Assembly: GCA_963513935.1 (NCBI GenBank)
Contig: OY740777.1
Span: forward strand, 16,045,092-16,109,091
Direction: 5' to 3'
DNA: 64,000 bases
From: Aphrophora alni
Lineage: Eukaryota > Arthropoda > Insecta > Hemiptera > Aphrophoridae
A program made the translations under genes and the position numbers. How positions within the stretch are numbered: the first letter of the stretch is position 1; the number at the start of each line of letters is the position of its first letter. This document shows positions 1 through 10,840 of the stretch, one piece after another. Below the pieces are notes generated by a model. The model was given only the letters and a program-made list of their open reading frames with translations, had not been told where the DNA came from and ran no database searches.

Positions 1-1
1 C

Positions 2-2557
2 AACATTCCATGCTACACTACCTATCGTTCAGATCGCCAAAAACCCCCTCACCAACACCAACAAGCTGCAGGTGGGACAGCAATTTTGGTGCACAGACGC
101 ATCACACACCATGAGATCCCTATCATCCCACACACTCCGATAGAGCATTCCATCATCCAAATCAATTACAAAGGCGAAAATGTACGCATCATTTCCGCAT
201 ACATTCCACCCCGTTCCAAACTCCTAGAGGCGGATTTCCAAAAATTGCTCCACTCTAATGATCCGACCATAATAATGGGCGATCTGAACTCCAAACATCC
301 GCTGTGGAACAGCAGAATAACTAATCGGCACGGCAAAGTATTACATAAATTCCTATCCAAAAATCCAGACATCGCCGCTCTGGGACCAGACGCACCAACA
401 TATCATCATTGCTCCAACCGGTATAAGCCTGATGTCCTCGACATTGCCGTGCTTAAAAACTTCACTCACCCCCATGAGCTTGTCTGCATCGACGACCTCA
501 GCTCGGACCACAATCCCATCATCTTAACTGTTGGCACAAACCATAATCGTTTACCGCCTGCAAAAAAGGAGGTCAAACAAGTAAACTGGAGGAAATACTC
601 TGAACATCTACTCCGAACCAGCCCGAAATCCATTGACAACATAGTCACTCCCGATGACGTTGACGACCAGGTCAGCCTGGTAGAAAACGTCATTAATACA
701 GCACTGATCTCCAGTACCCACACCTCCTCCAGTGTAGGAACCAAGGCTGAACTTCCCCCTCACATACTAGAGGAGCTGGCAAAGAAAAGAAAACTTCGCC
801 GAACATGGCAATTCACCAGATCCCCCTCAATCAAAAAACAGCTCAACGCTCAAATCATTCTAGTGAAAGCCCTCCTAGAAACATACACCGCGGATGAATG
901 GGATAAGTTCCTCTCCACCGTGACCACCGAAAATGGTTCCCTATGGAAACTAAATCGCCAGCTTCTCGCCCCCAAAACTCCAAACAATCCACTCCACGGC
1001 CATAATGGGTTAGTATACAGTGCCACGGACAAAGCCGAAGCGTTCGCTGATTCCATGCAAGACCAGTTCACACCACACTCCTCTATCTATGTGGACGACC
1101 ACGTCGAACACGTAGAAAACTACCTCGAGAACTACTTCTCAGGTCCCATTGGCCCGCTCCCTGATCCTTTCACGTGCGACCAGGTGGCCAACACTATACA
1201 CAAACTCCACTCCAGAAAGGCGCCTGGTCTAGATAATGTTAATAACAGTGCATTGAAAAACATGCCGTCCTCTATGGTAAACACCATAACGACCATTTTC
1301 AACGGAATCATGCGAACAGGTCATTTCCCAACTGCGTGGAAAAGAGCCAAAATCGTAATGATACCAAAACCCAAAAAGTCTGCTCTTTTCCCGCAAAATT
1401 TCAGACCCATATCTCTCCTTTCCAGTCTCTCGAAAGTCTTCGAAAGACTGGTTAACACACAGCTGACCAAAATTCTTGAACATACACTTCGTCCCGAGCA
1501 GTTCGGCTTTCGTAGCGAGCACTCCACAACATTACAGCTTATCAATGTAGTCAACAGCCTAGCAGACGGATTCAATAAACATGTACACACCATCGCTGTA
1601 TTCCTGGACATCAGCAAAGCATTTGACAAGGTATGGCACGAGGGCCTCTTGTACAAACTTGCGCACAGCCCTCTTCCTCCATGCTATGTTCACCTCATAC
1701 AATCATACCTCGACAACAGATGGTTCCAGGTCTCCGTCGAAGGTAAACTATCCACGCCTCGACCTATCGAGGCTGGAGTTCCGCAAGGATCAGTCCTTGG
1801 TCCGTTACTGTACCTTCTGTACACTAACGACATCCCAGTACTCAACACCGTGAAACTGCGACTCTTTGCTGACGACTCCATGTTCTACTATCAATCAATA
1901 AACCTCGAATATGGGGCAAATATCATCCAGCGTCAGCTGGATACACTAGAACCGTGGTTCAGAAAGTGGAGAATCGCAGTCAACACGGACAAAACAGTAG
2001 CCATTCCTTTCACTGCAAAACGCACTAAACCAAAAATACAACTCTTCCTCAACAAGTCCCCCATAGCATGGAAAAAACAAGTCAGATACTTAGGTGTAAC
2101 GCTTGACAGAAGGTTAAACTTCAACAAACATGTCACGCAAATACTTGGCAGGGCGAGATACACTCGCTCCAAGCTTTTCCCCATTATCAGTGGCAGAAGC
2201 CCACAACCAATCACCACTAGACTGACCATGTATAAAATGTACATTCGGCCCATAACTGCTTACGCAGCACCAGCTTGGTATTCTCTATTAAGCCCCTCAG
2301 GAAAGAAACGGCTGGATTCTTTCCAAAACTCAGTGCTCAGAAGCATAACTAAGTCCCCATGGTATGTCAGAAATGCTACCATCCTCAATGGATTGAAAGT
2401 CCCCACATTCGAGGAGTTCGTCCTCAAGCTAACGAAAAAGCTTACATCGAGAGCAGAAGGCTCCAAACATGCGCATCTGTCATCACTCGTGACAGATCCC
2501 GCTCCCCCACAAGAAAGGAGAAAACGTCCCCTGTGTCTGGTGGTTGATCCCCCATAA
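2..2557 (+). CDS. Non-LTR retrotransposon ORF2 (Jockey clade), 5' end beyond window
   Basis: Endonuclease plus reverse transcriptase polyprotein of a LINE, responsible for target nicking and target-primed reverse transcription. The frame is open from base 2 without a stop to the TAA at 2555-2557 (about 851 codons), so the true start lies left of the window. A GTG at 86 is only an internal codon. The apurinic-type endonuclease shows the N-terminal GGTAILVHR stretch (around 56-88), MGDLNSKHPLWNS (near 270-310) and the SDHNPIIL motif (near 500-530). The RT shows RKAPGLDNV (near 1215), FRPISLLSSLSKVFERL (near 1400-1450), FLDISKAFDKVWHEGL (near 1603-1650), AGVPQGSVLGPLLY (near 1770-1815) and the catalytic FADD at about 1865-1876. 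The C-terminal part has WYVRN and PTFEEF, as in Jockey-type elements, and no RNase H domain follows. Only the first roughly 60 residues appear to be missing. The frame is undamaged, which suggests a young, possibly active copy. Its GC content is visibly higher than that of the surrounding DNA. Confidence 0.93.
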   Translation, partial: NIPCYTTYRSDRQKPPHQHQQAAGGTAILVHRRITHHEIPIIPHTPIEHSIIQINYKGENVRIISAYIPPRSKLLEADFQKLLHSNDPTIIMGDLNSKHPLWNSRITNRHGKVLHKFLSKNPDIAALGPDAPTYHHCSNRYKPDVLDIAVLKNFTHPHELVCIDDLSSDHNPIILTVGTNHNRLPPAKKEVKQVNWRKYSEHLLRTSPKSIDNIVTPDDVDDQVSLVENVINTALISSTHTSSSVGTKAELPPHILEELAKKRKLRRTWQFTRSPSIKKQLNAQIILVKALLETYTADEWDKFLSTVTTENGSLWKLNRQLLAPKTPNNPLHGHNGLVYSATDKAEAFADSMQDQFTPHSSIYVDDHVEHVENYLENYFSGPIGPLPDPFTCDQVANTIHKLHSRKAPGLDNVNNSALKNMPSSMVNTITTIFNGIMRTGHFPTAWKRAKIVMIPKPKKSALFPQNFRPISLLSSLSKVFERLVNTQLTKILEHTLRPEQFGFRSEHSTTLQLINVVNSLADGFNKHVHTIAVFLDISKAFDKVWHEGLLYKLAHSPLPPCYVHLIQSYLDNRWFQVSVEGKLSTPRPIEAGVPQGSVLGPLLYLLYTNDIPVLNTVKLRLFADDSMFYYQSINLEYGANIIQRQLDTLEPWFRKWRIAVNTDKTVAIPFTAKRTKPKIQLFLNKSPIAWKKQVRYLGVTLDRRLNFNKHVTQILGRARYTRSKLFPIISGRSPQPITTRLTMYKMYIRPITAYAAPAWYSLLSPSGKKRLDSFQNSVLRSITKSPWYVRNATILNGLKVPTFEEFVLKLTKKLTSRAEGSKHAHLSSLVTDPAPPQERRKRPLCLVVDPP

Positions 2558-2640
2558 CACAATTAAAAATCAGATTCATACCAAGAAAAAACCAAGCCAT
2601 TTCAACAAAAAGATACAAAGATTAAAATAAATTTTATTGA
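2558..2640 (+). other. 3' UTR / tail of the Jockey-like LINE
   Basis: Short A-rich stretch directly after the ORF2 stop. It contains an AATAAA at about 2626-2631. The exact 3' end and any target-site duplication cannot be fixed because the 5' end of the element is outside the window. Confidence 0.45.
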
Positions 2641-3080
2641 CAGTATGAGAAACGAAGTCCTATCTTCGTTTCCCCTTTTTCTAAATTTAAAAATTTAAAA
2701 ATGTTAAACTTTTTCAAAATTATAACTTCAATCCTTAAAACAGTCATTTAAATTCATTATTATGTTTATATTCATTTGCAGCAAATGTATTTATACAGAG
2801 GCTGTCATTCATAGAGGACCTAGTCCTCGCCATTCTGACCTTGACCTTGACCTTGACCAAAACACCACTCTTCTTTCGTCTCTCAACCGAGAGACACGAC
2901 ACACACATCTTCTTAGGTCTCTCAGCCGAGAGACCCGCTACACGACTTCACACTGCTCTCCCTGGACAGTGGTCTGTCCAGGCACCAGATCAGCTAGCTC
3001 TAGCCACATTCACCACCAGCAGAAGGTGACCGAAGGGACAAAAGAACGATTCATTGCCTAACTGTTGTACGGCGCATAAT
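2641..3080. other. Gene-free stretch with short palindromic and repeated motifs
   Basis: No convincing gene. It holds two AAATTT-rich lines, then the TGACCT tract at 2836-2858, then two copies of a CTCTC...GAGAGA hairpin motif (near 2879-2896 and 2918-2935). The open frames at 2762-3061 and 2841-3029 look accidental: they encode low-complexity, repeat-derived peptides. Composition becomes GC-richer towards 3080. Confidence 0.5.
2836..2858. repeat. Tandem TGACCT hexamer tract (nuclear-receptor half-site-like)
   Basis: Nearly four head-to-tail copies of a 6-bp unit of the form TGACCT. Each overlap creates TGACCTTGA, the complement of the monomeric nuclear-receptor core TCAAGGTCA known for FTZ-F1/SF-1 and ERR-type receptors. 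The repeat is seen directly. Binding is inference, and simple-sequence slippage would explain it equally well. Confidence 0.6.
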
Positions 3081-3571
3081 TCTCACACCTCACCTTCCAA
3101 ACTCGCCTCCCGACAGGGAAACAGCCAAGTAGGGGAAACCTGGCGAGCAACCACTATACCGCCTCCCGATAGGGAAAGATAGTAGGGTAGTGGTTACCCG
3201 GCGGACCCCTGGCTTGATGTAGGGGAGGCGACGCAACCAGCAGCGGAGAGCTGTCCGGAGAGTCCAGCGCCGGATCAGCAGGGAACTGCGGCATAGACAT
3301 CCAAAGACCGTCACCCAAGTTAAAGGCCTTTCTAAGGACCAGGCCAGCACCTCTACTCCTGTGTGGCGGCTCATCAGCCTTACCCCGTCTCCTCGCCCCT
3401 ATAACTTCTCCGTCCCGAATCTCCCCTATTACGATCCCCGCTCCTCTTACTACCCCGCATTTTAAAAACCACCTTACCACCATTCCTCGACCAAAACAGC
3501 CTCGCCCGGCTAAACAGCCTACCTCCCCCACCACCATAATACACTCAAGCTCTCCCCGGACACTACGTCAA
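3081..3571. other. GC-rich stretch, probably transposon-derived (LINE 5' region?)
   Basis: A sharply GC-richer block with repeated motifs: CGCCTCCCGA followed by AGGGAAA occurs twice (near 3107 and 3162), and TAGTGGTT/ACCACTA complements suggest structured RNA. It ends abruptly at the first satellite base. On the plus strand the frame through about 3360-3571 is open, basic and proline-rich, resembling the start of a LINE ORF1, but I cannot identify it. The minus-strand frame 3154-3537 shows no recognisable domain. Most likely a fragment of the same or another LINE; function unknown. Confidence 0.4.
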
Positions 3572-5259
3572 GATATTTTCGAATTGAAAAGACCACAGTA
3601 AAATTTCAACTTTCTTCATTCCTCATAAACATTCCGATATATTTACGATGTATAGTTATGGAACTACAGGCGATTTAAAAAGGTATTGCAAGTGGCAAAA
3701 CGGGAAATGTTTAAATCTGGTGTTTTTATTACGTATAAATTGCAATAACTCTTAAGCCATTTGAGGTGTCAAAGTGATTTTTTCAGGGTTTATTCTCTTT
3801 TCAATTTTGCATCTTTTGATACCCATATCATTGGTTTAAAACAATTTTGATCTTTTTTGAAAAACTTTTAAACCGCAATTACTCGTAAACCCTTTGAGAT
3901 TTGAAATTGTCTTTTTCAGGGTTTACTCTCCCTTGAATTCTGCATCTATTGATGTGCATATCATTGGTATTGTTAAAAGGTGAAAATTTTACACAAAAAT
4001 AGATAAAAATTTAAAAAATATTAAAACTTTTGAAATTTCATGAGCACCCCTCGACTCCAAATTTAATTTTGCTTCTATTAAGCTATAGAAACATTCAAAA
4101 ATCAAAAAATCTTTTTTTCGCCTAAAAAAACTGCAAGGGGGTACCTTAGCATTTTGCAAAGTTGGAAAATTGGCTGTTTTCACGAGTTAATTACTCAGAA
4201 ACTATATGAGATATTTTCGAATTGAAAACACCACAGTAAAATTTCAACTTTCTTCTTTCCTCATAAACATTTCAATATCATTACGATGTATAAATATAGA
4301 GCTACAGGCGATTGAAAAAGGTATTGCAAGTGGCGAAACGGGAAATGTTTAAATCTGGTGTTTTTATTAACGTATAAATTGCAATAACTCTTAAGCCATT
4401 TGAGGTGTCAAAGTGATTTTTTCAGGGTTTATTCTCTTTTCAATTTTGCATCTTTTGATACCCATATCATTGGTTTAAAACAATTTTGATCGTTTTTAAA
4501 AAACTTTTAAACTGCAATTACCGGTACTCGTAAACCCTTTGAGATTTTAAAGTGTCTTTTTCAGGGTTTACTCTCCTTTTAATTCTGCATCTATTGATGT
4601 GCTTATCGTTGGTATTGTTAAAAGGTGAAAAGTTTCACAAAAATAGATAAAAATTTAAAAAATATTAAAAATTTTGAAATTTCATGAGCACCCCTCGACT
4701 CCAAATTTAATTCTGCTTCTATTAAGCTATAGAAACATTCAAAAATCAAAAATTCTTTTTTTCGCCTAAAAAAACTACAAGGGGGTACAATAGCATTTTG
4801 CAAAGTTGGAAAATTGGCTGTTTTCACGAGTTAATTACTCAGAAACTATATGAGATATTTTCAAATTGAAAAGACCACAGTAAAATTTCAACTTTCTTCT
4901 TTCCTGATATACATTTCGATATCATTACGATGTATAGTTATGGAGCTACAGGCGATTTAAAAAGATATTGCAAGTGGCGAAACGAGAAATGTTTAAATCT
5001 GGTGTTTTTATTAACGTATAAATTGCAATAACTCTTAAGCCATTTGAGGTGTCAAAGTGATTTTTTCAGGGTTTATTCTCTTTTCAATTTTGCATCTTTT
5101 GATACCCATATCATTGGTTTAAAACAATTTTGATCTTTTTTGAAAAACTTTTAAACCGCAATTACTCGTAAACCCTTTGAGATTTGAAAGTGTCTTTTTC
5201 AGGGTTTACTCTCCTTTCAATTCTGCATCTATTGATGTGCATATCGTTGGTATTGGTAA

Positions 5260-7175
5260 ATGTCGAAATTTATACAAAAAATTAGATAAAAATGAAAAAA
5301 AAATATTAAACATTTTGAAATTTCATTAGCACCCCTCGACTCCAAATTTAATTCTGCTTCTATTAGGCTATAGAAACATTCAAAAATCAAAAACTCACTT
5401 TTTCGCATAAAAAAAAATGCAAGGGGGGTACCTTAGCATTTTGCAAAGTTGGAAAATTGGCTGTTTTCACGAGTTAATTACTCAGACACTATAAGAGATA
5501 TTTTCGAATTGAAAACACCACAGTAAAATTGAACTTTCTTCATTCCTCATAAACATTCCGATATCATTACGATGTATAGTTATGGAGCTACAGGCGATTT
5601 AAAAAGGTATTGGAAGTGGCGAAACGGGAAATGTTTAAATCTGGTGTTTTTATTAACATATAAATTGCAATAACTCTTAAGCCATTTGAGGTGTCAAAGT
5701 GATTTTTTCAGGGTTTATTCTCTTTTCAATTTTGCATCTTTTGATACCCATATGATTGGTTTAAAACAATTTTGATCTTTTTTGAAAAACTTTTAAACTG
5801 CAATTACTCATAAACCCTTTGAGATTTTAAAGTGTCTTTTTCAGGGTTTACTCTCCTTTCAATTCTGCATCTATTGATGTGCATATCGTTGGTATTGTTA
5901 AATGTCGAAATTTATACAAAAAATTAGATAAAAATGAAAAAAAAATATTAAACATTTTGAAATTTCATTAGCACCCCTCGACTCCAAATTTAATTCTGCT
6001 TCTATTAGGCTATAGAAACATTCAAAAATCAAAAACTCACTTTTTCGCATAAAAAAACTGCAAGGGGGTACCTTAGCATATTGCAAAGTTGGAAAATTGG
6101 CTGTTTTCACGAGTTAATTACTCAGACACTATAAGAGATATTTTCGAATTGAAAACACCACAGTAAAATTTCAACTTTCTTCATTCCTCATAAACATTCC
6201 GATATCATTACGATGTATAGTTATGGAGCTACAGGCGATTTAAAAAGGTATTGCAAGTGGCGAAACGGGAATTGTTTAAATCTGGTGTTTTTATTAACGT
6301 ATAAATTGCAATAACTCTTAAGCCATTTGAGGTGTCAAAGTGATTTTTTCAGGGTTTATTCTCTTTTTAATTTTGCATCTTTTGATACCCATATCATTGG
6401 TTTAAAACAATTTTGATCTTTTTTGAAAAACTTTTAAACTGCAATTACTCATAAACCCTTTGAGATTTTAAAGTGTCTTTTTCAGGGTTTACTCTCCTTT
6501 CAATTCTGCATCTATTGATGTGCATATCGTTGGTATTGTTAAATGTCGAAATTTATACAAAAAATTAGATAAAAATGAAAAAAAATATTAAACATTTTGA
6601 AATTTCATTAGCACCCCTCGACTCCAAATTTAATTCTGCTTCTATTAGGCTATAGAAACATTCAAAAATCAAAAACTCACTTTTTCGCATAAAAAAACTG
6701 CAAGGGGGTACCTTAGCATTTTGCAAAGTTGGAAAATTGGCTGTTTTCACGAGTTAATTACTCAGAAAGTATATGAGATATTTTCAAATTGAAAACACCA
6801 CAGTAAAATTTCAACTTTCTTCTTTCCTCATATAGATTTCGATATCATTACGATGTATAGTTATGGAGCTACAGGCGATTTAAAAAGGTATTGGAAGTGG
6901 CGAAACGGGAAATGTTTAAATCTGGTGTTTTTAATAACGTATAAATTGCAATAACTCTTAAGCCATTTGAGGTGTCAAAGTGATTTTTTCAGGGTTTATT
7001 CTCTTTTCAATTTTGCATATCATTGGTTTAAAACAATTTTGATCTTTTTTGAAAAACTTTTAAACTGCAATTACTCGTAAACCCTTTGAGATTTGAAAGT
7101 GTCTTTTTCAGGGTTTACTCTCCCTTCAATTCTGCATCTATTGATGTGCATATCATTGGTATTGTTAAAAGGTGA
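5260..7175. repeat. Satellite block A, copy 1 (three monomers)
   Basis: Nearly identical to 8447-10360 at an offset of 3187 bp (five monomers). Shared private variants include AAAATTGAAC near 5527 and 8714, a GGGGGG run near 5421 and 8609, and loss of the TTTTGATACCC segment near 7018 and 10205. Recent unequal exchange or segmental duplication inside the array. Confidence 0.85.
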
Positions 7176-8446
7176 AAAGTTTCACAAAAATAGATAAAAA
7201 TTTAAAAAATATTAAAAATTTTGAAATTTCATGAGCACCCCTCGACTCCAAATTTAATTCTGCTTCTATTAAGCTATAGAAACATTCAAAAATCAAAAAT
7301 TCTTTTTTTCGCCTAAAAAAACTACAAGGGGGTACCTTAGCATTTTGCAAAGTTGGAAAATTGGCTGTTTTCACGAGTTAATTACTCAGAAACTATATGA
7401 GATATTTTCAAATTGAAAAGACCACAGTAAAATTTCAACTTTCTTCTTTCCTGATATACATTTCGATATCATTACGATGTATAGTTATGGAGCTACAGGC
7501 GATTTAAAAAGATATTGCAAGTGGCGAAACGAGAAATGTTTAAATCTGGTGTTTTTATTAACGTATAAATTGCAATAACTCTTAAGCCATTTGAGGTGTC
7601 AAAGTGATTTTTTCAGGGTTTATTCTCTTTTCAATTTTGCATCTTTTGATACCCATATCATTGGTTTAAAACAATTTTGATCTTTTTTGAAAAACTTTTA
7701 AACCGCAATTACTCGTAAACCCTTTGAGATTTGAAAGTGTCTTTTTCAGGGTTTACTCTCCCTTGAATTCTGCATCTATTGATGTGCATATCATTGGTAT
7801 TGTTAAAAGGTGAAAATTTTACACAAAAATAGATAAAAATTTAAAAAATATTAAAAATTTTGAAATTTCATGAGCACCCCTCGACTCCAAATTTAATTTT
7901 TCTTCTATTAAGCTATAGAAACATTCAAAAATCAAAAACTCACTTTTTCGCATAAAAAAACTGCAAGGGGGTACCTTAGCATTTTGCAAAGTTGGAAAAT
8001 TGGCTGTTTTCACGAGTTAATTACTCAGAAACTATATGAGATATTTTCAAATTGAAAACACCACAGTAAAATTTCAACTTTCTTCTTTCCTCATAAACAT
8101 TTCGATATTATTACGATGTATAGTTATGGAGCTACAGGCGATTTAAAAAGGTATTGGAAGTGGCGAAACGGGAAATGTTTAAATCTGGTGTTTTTATTAA
8201 CGTATAAATTGCAATAACTCTTAAGCCATTTGAGGTGTCAAAGTGATTTTTTCAGGGTTTATTCTCTTTTCAATTTTGCATCCTTTGATACCCATATGAT
8301 TGGTTTAAAACAATTTTGATCTTTTTTGAAAAACTTTTAAACTGCAATTACTCATAAACCCTTTGAGATTTTAAAGTGTCTTTTTCAGGGTTTACTCTCC
8401 TTTCAATTCTGCATCTATTGATGTGCATATCGTTGGTATTGTTAAA

Positions 8447-10360
8447 TGTCGAAATTTATACAAAAAATTAGATAAAAATTAAAAAAAAATATTAAACATT
8501 TTGAAATTTCATTAGCACCCCTCGACTCCAAATTTAATTCTGCTTCTATTAGGCTATAGAAACATTCAAAAATCAAAAACTCACTTTTTCGCATAAAAAA
8601 AAATGCAAGGGGGGTACCTTAGCATTTTGCAAAGTTGGAAAATTGGCTGTTTTCACGAGTTAATTACTCAGACACTATAAGAGATATTTTCGAATTGAAA
8701 ACACCACAGTAAAATTGAACTTTCTTCATTCCTCATAAACATTCCGATATCATTACGATGTATAGTTATGGAGCTACAGGCGATTTAAAAAGGTATTGGA
8801 AGTGGCGAAACGGGAAATGTTTAAATCTGGTGTTTTTATTAACATATAAATTGCAATAACTCTTAAGCCATTTGAGGTGTCAAAGTGATTTTTTCAGGGT
8901 TTATTCTCTTTTCAATTTTGCATCTTTTGATACCCATATGATTGGTTTAAAACAATTTTGATCTTTTTTGAAAAACTTTTAAACTGCAATTACTCATAAA
9001 CCCTTTGAGATTTTAAAGTGTCTTTTTCAGGGTTTACTCTCCTTTCAATTCTGCATCTATTGATGTGCATATCGTTGGTATTGTTAAATGTCGAAATTTT
9101 ATACATAAAATTAGATAAAAATGAAAAAAAAATATTAAACATTTTGAAATTTCATTAGCACCCCTCGACTCCAAATTTAATTCTGCTTCTATTAGGCTAT
9201 AGAAACATTCAAAAATCAAAAACTCACTTTTTCGCATAAAAAAACTGCAAGGGGGTACCTTAGCATATTGCAAAGTTGGAAAATTGGCTGTTTTCACGAG
9301 TTAATTACTCAGACACTATAAGAGATATTTTCGAATTGAAAACACCACAGTAAAATTTCAACTTTCTTCATTCCTCATAAACATTCCGATATCATTACGA
9401 TGTATAGTTATGGAGCTACAGGCGATTTAAAAAGGTATTGCAAGTGGCGAAACGGGAATTGTTTAAATCTGGTGTTTTTATTAACGTATAAATTGCAATA
9501 ACTCTTAAGCCATTTGAGGTGTCAAAGTGATTTTTTCAGGGTTTATTCTCTTTTTAATTTTGCATCTTTTGATACCCATATCATTGGTTTAAAACAATTT
9601 TGATCTTTTTTGAAAAACTTTTAAACTGCAATTACTCATAAACCCTTTGAGATTTTAAAGTGTCTTTTTCAGGGTTTACTCTCCTTTCAATTCTGCATCT
9701 ATTGATGTGCATATCGTTGGTATTGTTAAATGTCGAAATTTATACAAAAAATTAGATAAAAATGAAAAAAAATATTAAACATTTTGAAATTTCATTAGCA
9801 CCCCTCGACTCCAAATTTAATTCTGCTTCTATTAGGCTATAGAAACATTCAAAAATCAAAAACTCACTTTTTCGCATAAAAAAACTGCAAGGGGGTACCT
9901 TAGCATTTTGCAAAGTTGGAAAATTGGCTGTTTTCACGAGTTAATTACTCAGAAAGTATATGAGATATTTTCAAATTGAAAACACCACAGTAAAATTTCA
10001 ACTTTCTTCTTTCCTCATATAGATTTCGATATCATTACGATGTATAGTTATGGAGCTACAGGCGATTTAAAAAGGTATTGGAAGTGGCGAAACGGGAAAT
10101 GTTTAAATCTGGTGTTTTTAATAACGTATAAATTGCAATAACTCTTAAGCCATTTGAGGTGTCAAAGTGATTTTTTCAGGGTTTATTCTCTTTTCAATTT
10201 TGCATATCATTGGTTTAAAACAATTTTGATCTTTTTTGAAAAACTTTTAAACTGCAATTACTCGTAAACCCTTTGAGATTTGAAAGTGTCTTTTTCAGGG
10301 TTTACTCTCCCTTCAATTCTGCATCTATTGATGTGCATATCATTGGTATTGTTAAAAGGT
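8447..10360. repeat. Satellite block A, copy 2 (three monomers)
   Basis: Second copy of the block at 5260-7175, with only a few substitutions and single-base indels (for example near 9097-9110). Flanking monomers on both sides are clearly less similar at the same offset, so the duplicated block is bounded. Confidence 0.85.
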
Positions 10361-10825
10361 GAAAATTTTACACAAAAATAGATAAAAAATAAAAAAATAT
10401 TAAAAATTTTGAAATTTCATTAGCACCCCTCGACTCCAAATTTAATTCTGCTTCTATTAAGCTATAGAAACATTCAAAAATCAAAAATTCTTTTTTTCGC
10501 CTAAAAAAACTGCAAGGGGTACCTTAGCATTTTGCAAAGTTGGAAAATTGGCTCTTTTCACGAGTTAATTTCTCAGAAACTATATGAGATATTTTCAAAT
10601 TGAAAAGACCACAGTAAACGTTCAACTTTCTTCTTTCCTCATATATATTTCGATATCATTACGATGTATAGTTATGGAGCTACAGGCGATTTAAAAAGGT
10701 ATTGCAAGTGGCGAAACGGGAAATGTTTAAATCTGGTGTTTTTATTAACGTATAAATTGCAATAACTCTTAAGCCATTTGAGGTGTCAAAGTGATTTTTT
10801 CAGGGTTTATTCTCTTTTCAATTTT

Positions 10826-10840
10826 GCATCTTACCTTAGC
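10826..10840. repeat. Deletion junction inside the satellite (half monomer lost)
   Basis: At GCATCTTACCTTAGC the first sub-repeat of a monomer jumps directly into the third. This shortens that monomer to about 310 bp instead of 640. The loss of about two 160-bp sub-units fits unequal exchange between sub-repeats. Confidence 0.75.

Noticed and set aside
3154..3537. 127-codon minus-strand frame in the GC-rich block
   Set aside because: No recognisable domain, and GC-rich DNA lowers the stop frequency; the opposite strand is equally open.
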